DNA from: Lachnospiraceae bacterium
GTDB lineage: Bacteria; Bacillota; Clostridia; Lachnospirales; Lachnospiraceae
Assembly (NCBI GenBank): GCA_022791755.1
Contig: JAAVZR010000002.1
Coordinates: 1 to 64,000, forward strand
Length of the DNA: 64,000 bases
Direction: 5' to 3'
Shown: positions 1 through 8,184 of the stretch, piece after piece
Position numbering within the stretch: the first letter of the stretch is position 1
How the letters are laid out: every line of letters begins with the position of its first letter
Notes under the pieces: generated by a model
Seen by the model: only the letters and a program-made list of their open reading frames with translations
Database searches by the model: none
What the model was told of the DNA's origin: nothing
Position numbers and translations under genes: made by a program

Positions 1-75
1 ACATTCCTTGAAAATCCGGAATATCTGGATGACTATCTGCCATGGGATCCCATGGTACAGGAACGGTGCCGATGA
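1..75 (+). CDS. C-terminal fragment, probably IS66-type transposase
   Basis: The frame enters from outside the window and stops at 73-75. The 24 visible residues begin TFLENPEYLDDYLPW. A short acidic stretch followed by a LPW motif close to the stop resembles the C-terminus of IS66 TnpC-like transposases, and the IS66-like terminal repeat 60 bases further on agrees with this. The visible part is too short to identify the protein on its own. The frame is followed at once by a terminator-like hairpin. Confidence 0.4.
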   Translation, partial: TFLENPEYLDDYLPWDPMVQERCR

Positions 76-115
76 CCACTGCCCTTTTATTATAGAGGGT
101 TGGTGGTTATTTTTC
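75..115 (+). terminator. Intrinsic terminator after the IS-encoded frame
   Basis: ACCAC and CCCT in the left arm pair with AGGG and GGTGGT in the right arm, followed by TATTTTT. The hairpin begins at the stop codon of the partial transposase frame and would end its transcript before the CRISPR array. Confidence 0.6.
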
Positions 116-199
116 TATCCACTATCTTATTTGACGCTTACAATGTATTATGATTTACATGCTCTTTGTCATTATCAAATAACCATCCTTACCACATCT

Positions 200-3100
200 A
201 GGGGTATCCTGCCTATGTGGGGAAAAGCCGGAGATATGAGCCAATTTCAGTATATCTTTAGAATCACCCACACGTGGGGAAAAGCTATATCTTCACAGTC
301 TGGCGTATGTGGGTATAGGATCACCCCACCCACGCGAGGAATAGCCCTTGCCCCCCGGCATTCCTCGACTGTGCCAAGGATCGCCCCCGCCCATGCGGGG
401 AAAAGCAGGCCAGAGCCGCTGCAAAGCTGGTTTTGATAGGATCACCCCCGCCCACGCGGGGAAAAGTGCCGCTCGATTGCTAAAAGCATGTTCTCCCGCC
501 CACGCGGGGAAAAGGCCCCTGTGCGACTTTGATGCCGATTCTGTCCGGGATCACCCCCGCCCACGCGGGGAAAAGGATTTACAATAATCTTCTAAGGTCT
601 AATACATAGGATCACCCCCGCCCACGCGGGGAAAAGTCCCTTGTCATTCCGGTCGACAACCGTTTGCGTAGGATCACCCCCGCCCACGCGGGGAAAAGCG
701 AAACCCTGGATATCCACAACACTCGTACTGGGGATCACCCCCGCCCACGCGGGGAAAAGGTACCCAAAATCGTATTACAGATGCCGAATATAGGATCACC
801 CCCGCCCACGCGGGGAAAAGATTATATGCAGTCATTCCGGCGAACTCATATTAGGATCACCCCCGCCCACGCGGGGAAAAGCAACAAATTCTTCAAATAG
901 CGTGCGCCGATTAAGGATCACCCCCGCCCACGCGGGGAAAAGGAAGCTAACAGCGGCAGAAGCAGACCGGGACAAGGATCACCCCCGCCCACGCGGGGAA
1001 AAGCCGGCGATAGTCATGGGAGGCTGCGGTGCTTTGGGATCACCCCCGCCCACGCGGGGAAAAGAAGTTCGATGAGGGATCAACGGCGGCCTACCTGGGA
1101 TCACCCCCGCCCACGCGGGGAAAAGGCATGTCAAGGAATGTAGGGATTGCGTCCTCTAGGATCACCCCCGCCCACGCGGGGAAAAGCAGTACCAGATGAT
1201 ACAGAATAGCTGGAATTTAGGATCACCCCCGCCCACGCGGGGAAAAGCCACTGGTTATCCTCCACCGCCAGCTCCGTACAGGATCACCCCCGCCCACGCG
1301 GGGAAAAGCAGAGCAATAATCCAGCCGTATATTGATCGTAAGGATCACCCCCGCCCACGCGGGGAAAAGCGATGCATCAATCAGATATACGGGCATGATT
1401 TAGGATCACCCCCGCCCACGCGGGGAAAAGCTGAAAGAAGCCGAAAAGCAGGTGCAGCAGCAGGGATCACCCCCGCCCACGCGGGGAAAAGACCTTTAAC
1501 CAATACCTATGAGCACACATTATAGGATCACCCCCGCCCACGCGGGGAAAAGTTAAACCACTCCCATCGGTAAGTGTGTGAATCAGGATCACCCCCGCCC
1601 ACGCGGGGAAAAGTGCAAGCCAGTACGATTGACATTTTAAACACCAGGATCACCCCCGCCCACGCGGGGAAAAGATGAAGTTATCCTTATCGCAAAAATA
1701 AATCTTAGGATCACCCCCGCCCACGCGGGGAAAAGGTCATTACCACCTCGTCTGTGGCGACCGAACCGGGATCACCCCCGCCCACGCGGGGAAAAGATAC
1801 TAGATCTATCTGTATCCCGTAACACTTGAGGATCACCCCCGCCCACGCGGGGAAAAGTCACCGTAGGTAAACAGATCAAGCGCCACTTTGTGGATCACCC
1901 CCGCCCACGCGGGGAAAAGGCCGATTCCGTCCGTTCTTATCTGTCCTTCCTGGGATCACCCCCGCCCACGCGGGGAAAAGCACATGCTGAGTTTAATAAA
2001 ACACCGGGCTATAGGATCACCCCCGCCCACGCGGGGAAAAGAAAGCCGTGTTAATAGAAACGTTCCCGTTGGTAGGATCACCCCCGCCCACGCGGGGAAA
2101 AGCCGTGTCAACGTTGCAGGCCAGCACGATTGACAGGATCACCCCCGCCCACGCGGGGAAAAGCATCAGATACTTAAAAAGCAAAAATTCGTCGTATGGA
2201 TCACCCCCGCCCACGCGGGGAAAAGTATGTCCGTGTACGATGTGAAAGAGTATGAAGTGGGATCACCCCCGCCCACGCGGGGAAAAGTTAAATCGCTGTT
2301 CCTGTCCACGTCGTTGTGTAGGATCACCCCCGCCCACGCGGGGAAAAGTTATTCTTCCGCCGCTCTCCATTTCCTCTACTGGGATCACCCCCGCCCACGC
2401 GGGGAAAAGGCGATAGAGATATGGGGCGCAATCCGTGACTGGGGATCACCCCCGCCCACGCGGGGAAAAGGTGGGGAGGGGTCTTTGATAAGGACACACC
2501 GTAGGATCACCCCCGCCCACGCGGGGAAAAGCCTCCCATTCCGGCGATGAAGTCGGGATCCTCAGGATCACCCCCGCCCACGCGGGGAAAAGGTTATGAA
2601 TGAAGAGCCCGTGGGGGACTTTATAGGATCACCCCCGCCCACGCGGGGAAAAGTGAAAAATGACTTGGTCCATAAAGACAACACAGGGATCACCCCCGCC
2701 CACGCGGGGAAAAGTGCGCGCACGAATTGTTTACATATTCGATGGAAGGATCACCCCCGCCCACGCGGGGAAAAGTGGACGAAATACGGGTTGAGGCTGT
2801 TCATGTAAGGATCACCCCCGCCCACGCGGGGAAAAGCGTTTTCGCAGGGCCTCCATTAACTCGATTTTAGGATCACCCCCGCCCACGCGGGGAAAAGCCA
2901 GCGATCGTTGCTAGGTCATCCGCCGGGACAGGATCACCCCCGCCCACGCGGGGAAAAGATACCACAAAACTTTACTTTTGTAAAGCGTGTAGGATCACCC
3001 CCGCCCACGCGGGGAAAAGTTATACGGCATAGGCTCTACCGCGGCCGCTGTAGGATCACCCCCGCCCACGCGGGGAAAAGGCCGATGGCCTTGTGGTGTA

Positions 3101-3385
3101 CACTGGCCGGTTCGGATCACCCCCGCCCACGCGGGGAAAAGCTTTACAATGAAAGGAATCACAAGAAGGGAGATGGATCACCCCCGCCCACGCGGGGAAA
3201 AGTCGTAGAAGAGCTTGAAGAAGCGGGTGAAGAGGGGATCACCCCCGCCCACGCGGGGAAAAGATACGCCTGGTACTTCACCCAGTCCGCATAAAGGGAT
3301 CACCCCCGCCCACGCGGGGAAAAGATACATTTCGAGTCGGAAAGGGGAGTCTGGATAGGATCACCCCCGCCCACGCGGGGAAAAG
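200..3385 (-). CRISPR. Type I-E CRISPR array, 53 repeats
   Basis: A 28-base repeat starting GGATCACCCCCGCCC and ending CGGGGAAAAG on the plus strand recurs every 61 bases (33-base spacers, a few 34). Read on the minus strand it starts CTTTTCCCCGCG and ends GGTGATCC, with a CCCCGC/GCGGGG stem, as in known I-E repeats. Cas6e cleavage would leave a GTGATCC-type 5' handle. I count 53 units. The repeats from 548 to 3385 look identical. Those starting near 200, 260, 318 and 378 carry substitutions or deletions, and the one at 495-514 has lost its first eight bases. The degenerate end is the leader-distal end, so transcription runs from 3385 towards 200. The base just 5' of GGATC on the plus strand is mostly A or G. 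Spacers 1614-1646 and 2103-2135 share 19 of 21 bases. Confidence 0.98.
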
Positions 3386-3429
3386 ACTAAAAAAATCCCA
3401 ATATATAAGCATTCTTAAAACCGAACTCT
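3386..3429 (-). promoter_or_regulatory. CRISPR leader (short, AT-rich)
   Basis: Only 44 bases separate the first repeat (3385) from the cas2 stop (3430). On the minus strand the stretch is AT-rich, contains a TATATATT run, and ends GGGATTTTTTTAGT against the repeat. It must hold the adaptation leader, perhaps extending into the cas2 3' end. There is no terminator between cas2 and the array, so the cas transcript could also read into it. No clear -35 element is visible. Confidence 0.6.
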
Positions 3430-4293
3430 TCATATTTCATTCAGTTTTAAAAACACCCTATACAACGTTTCACAATCCGGCAGCGCCCTATGCTGCTCAC
3501 AAGAAACGCCAAAATACTCTGCCAAAGATCCCAGCCTATAATTATCTATATCTCTAACTCTTTTTCGCGCAAGCGCTAAAGCATCGATTACCCTTCCAAA
3601 CGGATCCTCCAGGTTATTATCTCTAAACCCTCTGTCTAAAAATGTGATATCAAAACTTTTATTAAAACATACCACCGTCCTCCCTTTCACTATGTCACTC
3701 AGCTGCCTTAATGCATCGTCAAGTTCTATCCCTCTGTCGAGCATCTCATCGGTTATATGAGTAAGCTCCACTATTTGAGGAGGCAATGCCGTATCTTGTT
3801 TTATCAGGGCATTCCATGATAATTTTATTTCTTCTTCATCTGCAACGATCGCTGCTATCTCAATGATTTTGCTTTTCTCAAAATCCAGGCCGTCTGTTTC
3901 AATATCCAAAAAGGCCCATTCACGGCCAATGTTGCCAGGGTTCTTCCTTCGTCTGCCTGCCATCAAGCGTTTCGACGCACTGCTAAATCCCTTTGGCAAT
4001 ACTTCTTCGGTTTGTTCCGGCGACTTAGGACGCATCATCAGTTTTATGCCATCAAGATCGCGAACCTTCCAGAACGTATTATGTGTCCGAAATTCAAGAT
4101 GCTGTTCATTTGCAAAACTATAAACCATCACTGCCTGCCCGTCTTTTATATTTTGGCAGACTCTGCTCCAGAGCATTTCCCGTACCTTCGCATTTACTTG
4201 TCCAACATAAACGCCTGTATGGATTTCAAACAACCATTTAGTCAGATCACCGCGTAATTTAGGCGGACAGCTATTCATGGTTATCACTACCAT
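3430..4293 (-). CDS. cas2: CRISPR-associated Cas2e fused to a DEDDh 3'-5' exonuclease domain
   Basis: Residues 1-95 match type I-E Cas2 (MVVITMNSCPPKLRGDLTKW start, then a ferredoxin-like fold). This is followed by a basic linker at about 100-122 and a DnaQ-like exonuclease domain. The five DEDDh residues are visible: D130 and E132 in FLDIETDG, D215 in FNKSFD, H268 and D273 in QHRALPDCE. Ordinary Cas2e is about 95 residues. Cas2 is the structural partner of Cas1 in spacer integration. In known Cas2-DEDDh fusions (for example the Streptococcus thermophilus I-E system) the exonuclease trims prespacers. The ATG at 4293 has GGAG nine bases upstream and overlaps the end of cas1. It is the last cas gene before the array. 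Confidence 0.95.
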   Translation of the reverse strand: MVVITMNSCPPKLRGDLTKWLFEIHTGVYVGQVNAKVREMLWSRVCQNIKDGQAVMVYSFANEQHLEFRTHNTFWKVRDLDGIKLMMRPKSPEQTEEVLPKGFSSASKRLMAGRRRKNPGNIGREWAFLDIETDGLDFEKSKIIEIAAIVADEEEIKLSWNALIKQDTALPPQIVELTHITDEMLDRGIELDDALRQLSDIVKGRTVVCFNKSFDITFLDRGFRDNNLEDPFGRVIDALALARKRVRDIDNYRLGSLAEYFGVSCEQHRALPDCETLYRVFLKLNEI

Positions 4294-5260
4294 TTTCTTC
4301 TACTCCATTCTCACGATACTGCCTGCCATTTTCAACCCTGTCCTTCATATTATCCCAGAGATAAACCGCCTTCTCCTCTTTCTCCTCATCTTCACTGTCG
4401 GAAAGCAGATATTTAATATCATGAACCATCCGCTCCAGCAAACGCTTCTGAACAATTTCATTGCGAAGCCGGCGTCTTACCATGCCCGAAAAATCCTGTG
4501 GGATTTTGTCCGCAAACTCATCGTGTACTTTTGCAGCCATTTCAAATGCAATCGGAATCGTTGTTTCCGCTTTGTAGAGATCGGCAATATCATAGGCAAA
4601 CGAACACTCGTGCCCAACATGCACAAAGCCCAATCCTGCCGAACACCCCAATGCGCAGATAACAGAATGCGCCAACCCATATAAACACACATTTCCTGCG
4701 GAAAGAGCCTGATTTACAGGAGTTCCCGACATAAAATCATCCGGATCATACTCCCTGCCCTTCCATGGTATTTTCCACTTTTTTGAATATTCCCTGTATG
4801 TCGCCCTTACCCGGCTCCCCTCCCTGCCCCGCAGCTGTTGTAAGGTAAGCCCACTTACGTCTTCCTCCGGAAAGCGCATTTGATACATTTTTCGGACAAC
4901 ACCCAGATGCTTTCGAATGTTGCTGACAAGTTCCGCCTGTTTTAACAAAAGCCTCGTATGAGAATTCAGCGCACGCCCATGGGCATAATATCTCACTCCA
5001 TGCTCTCCCACCCACACTACGCCGATACCACTGTCGCCGACAAGCTCCATGGCACGATGCGTAATCTTACAGCCAGGCCCCAACAAGAGCGTTGTAATAG
5101 CAGCAGCCGGGATGAAAACATCCCCCTCCATATCCGTCACCTTTACGGCGCTGTCCTCACGGTTGATAACACAATGCTCCAGATAAATAAACGACATCCT
5201 ATCGCTGACCTGCGGCAGCTCTGCCAGCTCCGGCCTCATCATTCCCGCATTATTTTGCAT
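4271..5260 (-). CDS. cas1: CRISPR-associated endonuclease/integrase Cas1 (type I-E)
   Basis: At 329 residues it is close to the usual I-E Cas1 length. It has the subtype-typical start LPQVSDRMSFIYLEHC. The metal-binding residues are E147 (RGREGSR), H214 (GFVHVG) and D224/D227 (FAYDIAD), with the same spacing as E. coli H208, D218 and D221. Cas1 catalyses integration of prespacers at the leader-repeat junction together with Cas2. The C-terminal 40 residues are Glu- and Asn-rich and probably disordered. The chosen ATG has AAGGTG upstream and overlaps the cas6e 3' end by 11 bases; cas2 overlaps its end. An alternative start at Met7 or Met8 is possible. Confidence 0.97.
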   Translation of the reverse strand: MQNNAGMMRPELAELPQVSDRMSFIYLEHCVINREDSAVKVTDMEGDVFIPAAAITTLLLGPGCKITHRAMELVGDSGIGVVWVGEHGVRYYAHGRALNSHTRLLLKQAELVSNIRKHLGVVRKMYQMRFPEEDVSGLTLQQLRGREGSRVRATYREYSKKWKIPWKGREYDPDDFMSGTPVNQALSAGNVCLYGLAHSVICALGCSAGLGFVHVGHECSFAYDIADLYKAETTIPIAFEMAAKVHDEFADKIPQDFSGMVRRRLRNEIVQKRLLERMVHDIKYLLSDSEDEEKEEKAVYLWDNMKDRVENGRQYRENGVEENGSDNHE

Positions 5261-5876
5261 TTTTACACCTTACGATTGTCAGCAGGCCCTGTCCGTAGGC
5301 CTTTTCTCTACCTACCCCATTACAAAGTGTTTCCCTGAACCGTTTTGCGTCCGTTACGGTAAGAATCCCCTCAAAGGTGACCGAAAGCAGACGAACTCGT
5401 GAATAGCCGCCCTCATTCTTTTTTCGGAAATCATACCATTTTGACTGTACCGTTTGAAATTCCGCCTCATTCAGTGAAAATCCCAGCTTTTCCGCACGGC
5501 TGGCAAGCCATTTCTTTTGATATTCAGGCGTAACATGCGCCATGATTTTCCCATCCATTTTTGAAACCACGGGATTCGCCGTCAATCTGAACTGCCACTG
5601 CCCGCCGTCTAAAATCCTCTCTAAAAACGGTGCGTACTCTTTGGTTTCATACTCGCCGGCAAAGCCAAATTGTTCTGCAAAATGTTGCAAATCCGGCGCC
5701 TTCTCACTTACAACCAATATATACTTTTTGCCGTTTAAATCGTCAATCCTCCAAAGCCTGCGCGCACGCTCTCCGTCAAACGAACTCTCTACCGCGCCAT
5801 GAAAAAGATTTGGCGATACCAGAGCTTTCATCGTTTCCCGACGTGCCGTATTCAGTGTTATCCGCGATAAATACAT
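5250..5876 (-). CDS. cas6e: Cas6e/CasE pre-crRNA endoribonuclease
   Basis: 208 residues. The protein starts with MYLSRITLNT and carries H26 in NLFHGAVE, the position of the catalytic histidine in Thermus Cse3. Near the C-terminus it has the glycine-rich loop GVGREKAYGQGLL characteristic of Cas6e. It cuts each repeat at the base of the CCCCGC/GCGGGG stem and stays bound to the crRNA 3' hairpin as a Cascade subunit. GAGGTGAT lies just upstream of the ATG. It follows cas5e by four bases and overlaps cas1, so translational coupling is likely. Confidence 0.96.
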   Translation of the reverse strand: MYLSRITLNTARRETMKALVSPNLFHGAVESSFDGERARRLWRIDDLNGKKYILVVSEKAPDLQHFAEQFGFAGEYETKEYAPFLERILDGGQWQFRLTANPVVSKMDGKIMAHVTPEYQKKWLASRAEKLGFSLNEAEFQTVQSKWYDFRKKNEGGYSRVRLLSVTFEGILTVTDAKRFRETLCNGVGREKAYGQGLLTIVRCKNAK

Positions 5877-5880
5877 AGCA

Positions 5881-6525
5881 TCACCTCAATTCCCGCATCG
5901 CATCATGTTCCGTTTCTTTTTGACGGCATTCTACAAAAAATTCCCTGAGTCCGCGATATCCATAAATCCGCCGGCCCGGATCAAAAGATACCGGCATATC
6001 CTGCATCAATCCCGCGCCGGAACTGTCCGTTTCAATCTGTATACGCAACATCTTCTCGTGCCTTTCACTAAGTGGTGCTTCTTCGGAAAGCGCGGTTTCA
6101 AGCGCTGTGCTGCGTATCCCAACAATGACAGGCAGAGTGGGCGGACACGACCTTCTCCCCAAAAACAGAGGATAACGTGGATTTTGTAGGGCCGTCTCCA
6201 GCTTTTTCAAAAGCTCCTCTTCGCCTTCTAATCCCGCCAGGAACACTGCGTCACAAAGATAGTGGCGATATGTTACATAAGAACTTTTCTCCGAATGTGC
6301 CGTATGAAAATCCGTGATATCCTCCCCTTCCTGGTCGGCACGGACTCCAAATCTAAGTACATTCAGCTTTGATAGGTCGGCGTCTCTTCCAAGCCCCAGT
6401 GCCGCCGCCAGCATTCCCACAACGCCGCTTTTGGTTGGCATTTTTTCCGTAGTCCTTATCTCAAATTTAGAGCTGCTTCCCCAGGACTGCAAAGGGGCTG
6501 CAAGCCTTAAAAGCAAGGTCGACAT
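5881..6525 (-). CDS. cas5e: Cas5e/CasD, Cascade subunit
   Basis: 214 residues from the ATG at 6525, which has GAGGTGA just upstream; a GTG at 6534 would add three residues. The N-terminus has LRLAAPLQSWG and the segment TKSGVVGMLAAALG, both typical of Cas5e, and GYRGLREFF lies near the end. Cas5 caps the 5' handle of the crRNA in Cascade and contacts Cse1. It starts directly after the cas7e stop and is followed four bases later by cas6e. Confidence 0.96.
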   Translation of the reverse strand: MSTLLLRLAAPLQSWGSSSKFEIRTTEKMPTKSGVVGMLAAALGLGRDADLSKLNVLRFGVRADQEGEDITDFHTAHSEKSSYVTYRHYLCDAVFLAGLEGEEELLKKLETALQNPRYPLFLGRRSCPPTLPVIVGIRSTALETALSEEAPLSERHEKMLRIQIETDSSGAGLMQDMPVSFDPGRRIYGYRGLREFFVECRQKETEHDAMRELR

Positions 6526-6526
6526 C

Positions 6527-7570
6527 TCACTCACCTCTGCTTTCGGACATCTTTTCCTCCACGGCAGACTTTACCCCCTCCAAAATCTGCAAAATATCCA
6601 TCTCTCCAAATTCCCAGACTTTTTCCGGCGCACACGCAAACTTCCGATATATCGTACCGGCATATTCCCGAAATCTCGTTTCGGATTCCTCCAGATAACC
6701 GTTTACGCCGGAAACAGGTTTTTCAAATGCCCCCGCAAGATTGACCGGCTGGTCGGTTCTTAAAACAATATACACAAAGTCGGGAAGCGTTCGATTGGCA
6801 AATGTATTTTGCTTTCCTGTCGGCATTGCCTTCATAAACGCTTCAGCAAAACATTTCACCGCTTCTCCTGCCTGAGCTCCCAAATTTTTTTGAAGTTCCA
6901 CAATATTTACGGTTGCATACCGGTAAAGCGTAGCCGAATTAAACTCCACAGTTCCCAAATGGCCTGCTCCCGCCTCCTCATCCTGAGCCAAATCATCCAC
7001 TGCGGTAAAATAGTCATACTCATTATGTACGGCGTGGGTGGAAATCGCATGCGCAACCTGAGCCGCCGCGTCAAAATTTAAAGACGGATCTGCGGCTACC
7101 ATTCTGCCAAACAGTGCCATATCCATGGACGGAGCGGTTTTCAAGGCATTTTGGTACTCCTTTTTATCTTTACTTTCTCTGATGGCCAGATGTGCCACGG
7201 CTTTTGCCTGCGCTGCACTGAAAAATATCAATACAGGTGATAGCCCCTCTTTATCTGTTTTGATTCCTGCATTTCCCAGCGCATTCAAAGCAAGCTTCAT
7301 AGCCTTTTCATCCTCTATACCGTTGTCCATCTCTTTCACAGCATCGGCAATCATTTGAGGGACTTTTTTCGTACGTATCCCTACCTCCTCCTCGCTTCGC
7401 AATTCTCTGAACATTTTACGCATCTCGTGTTTCCATGCCTGTGAAGAAACCCTTGCTCTCACCACACCACCGTATTTAGCCGTTTTCGGGCTGCCCGTAT
7501 CGTCTCGATTGATACAGCTCGGCGGCACATTTTGCAACACATGGATATCTACATATATGTTATTTTTCAT
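6527..7570 (-). CDS. cas7e: Cas7e/CasC (Cse4), Cascade backbone subunit
   Basis: 347 residues. The N-terminus (IYVDIHVLQNVPPSCINRDD, then KTAKYGGVVRARVSSQAWK) is the hallmark of I-E Cas7. Six copies of this RRM-fold protein normally coat the crRNA spacer and shape the target duplex. It overlaps the end of cse2 by 11 bases and runs into cas5e. The full family length is present with no interruptions. Confidence 0.97.
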   Translation of the reverse strand: MKNNIYVDIHVLQNVPPSCINRDDTGSPKTAKYGGVVRARVSSQAWKHEMRKMFRELRSEEEVGIRTKKVPQMIADAVKEMDNGIEDEKAMKLALNALGNAGIKTDKEGLSPVLIFFSAAQAKAVAHLAIRESKDKKEYQNALKTAPSMDMALFGRMVAADPSLNFDAAAQVAHAISTHAVHNEYDYFTAVDDLAQDEEAGAGHLGTVEFNSATLYRYATVNIVELQKNLGAQAGEAVKCFAEAFMKAMPTGKQNTFANRTLPDFVYIVLRTDQPVNLAGAFEKPVSGVNGYLEESETRFREYAGTIYRKFACAPEKVWEFGEMDILQILEGVKSAVEEKMSESRGE

Positions 7571-8165
7571 TCTTCTCTTCCTTTCCGTTATCCTTTGTCC
7601 CTACAAACCGGTAAAAATCCTGTCCCCATTTCAAACGAATTTGATCCACATATTTTTCAAATTGAAACCAGTACAGGTCTTTTGCCAGATCTACATAATC
7701 AAGCTTAATATCACTGTTCCCCAGTAACTTCACAACGGTTTTTAAGTGATAGGAAAGCTCTGCCATATCATCGGATCTGGCCGCAATGCTGAGTTTTCTC
7801 CTTACATTCTCTTCCTCTTCTTCACTGTGAATCAGTTTTCGCGCAGCTCGTCCAAGACGGTTTTCCATACCCTCTACATTCATCGAAGCGGCATGTCCCT
7901 GCTGATGAAGCGCAAACAATGTCAGCGCCGTATAGACTGCCCATTCCGCATAAGACGGCTTACCTTCTCTCCCCATCAGTTCTTCCGGCATATTATCCAA
8001 AAATGCGCCCCATAATTCCGGAAGCTCTCCCGGACTCTTTCCGACACCCCGGCGAAGCTGAGCTAGCCGTGCCTTTGAAGCGCTTTGTTCAAGAGTCCTG
8101 TCGTCCTTTGCAAGCAAATTTAGCTGCATTTTTACATATTTTCCAATTTCTGTTTCCGTTCCCAT
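7560..8165 (-). CDS. casB: Cse2/CasB, Cascade small subunit
   Basis: 201 residues from the ATG at 8165, which has AGGAGG eight bases upstream; a GTG at 8174 would add three. The protein is helical and basic, with LRRGVGKSPGELPELW near the N-terminus and a WAVYTALTLFALHQQGH segment, both typical of Cse2. Two copies normally stabilise the displaced strand of the R-loop. It lies between cse1 and cas7e in the standard I-E order. Confidence 0.95.
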   Translation of the reverse strand: MGTETEIGKYVKMQLNLLAKDDRTLEQSASKARLAQLRRGVGKSPGELPELWGAFLDNMPEELMGREGKPSYAEWAVYTALTLFALHQQGHAASMNVEGMENRLGRAARKLIHSEEEEENVRRKLSIAARSDDMAELSYHLKTVVKLLGNSDIKLDYVDLAKDLYWFQFEKYVDQIRLKWGQDFYRFVGTKDNGKEEKNEK

Positions 8166-8184
8166 TCTTTTCACCTCCTGTCTG

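Larger units (their letters stand above)
1..141 (+). mobile_element. Right end of an IS66-like insertion sequence (partial)
   Basis: The stretch holds the last codons of an open frame, a hairpin with a T-run, and then the sequence GACGCTTAC ending at 141. Its reverse complement starts GTAAGCGTC, which matches the GTAAGCG-type ends known for IS66-family elements. The left part lies outside the window, so neither the left inverted repeat nor the 8-bp target duplication can be checked; AATGTATT immediately after 141 would be the duplicated target. The element abuts the old end of the CRISPR array. Confidence 0.5.

Noticed and set aside
8-436. Open frame of 142 codons at the left edge
   Set aside because: It runs across the IS end, a terminator hairpin and the degenerate repeats; no ribosome binding site and no protein-like pattern.
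348-3294. Several open frames of 60-130 codons running through the CRISPR array on both strands
   Set aside because: They read the repeat in three frames (ITPAHAGK, GSPPPTRGK, DHPRPRGEK) and exist only because the repeat lacks stops; none is a gene.
200-3385. Transcription of the CRISPR array on the plus strand
   Set aside because: Degenerate repeats are at the low-coordinate end, the cas genes and leader are at the high end, and only the minus-strand repeat ends in the I-E type GTGATCC handle.
3430-4293. Sequencing or assembly fusion of cas2 with a neighbouring dnaQ gene
   Set aside because: The fusion is in frame with a plausible linker, and such Cas2-DEDDh fusions are known in other I-E systems.
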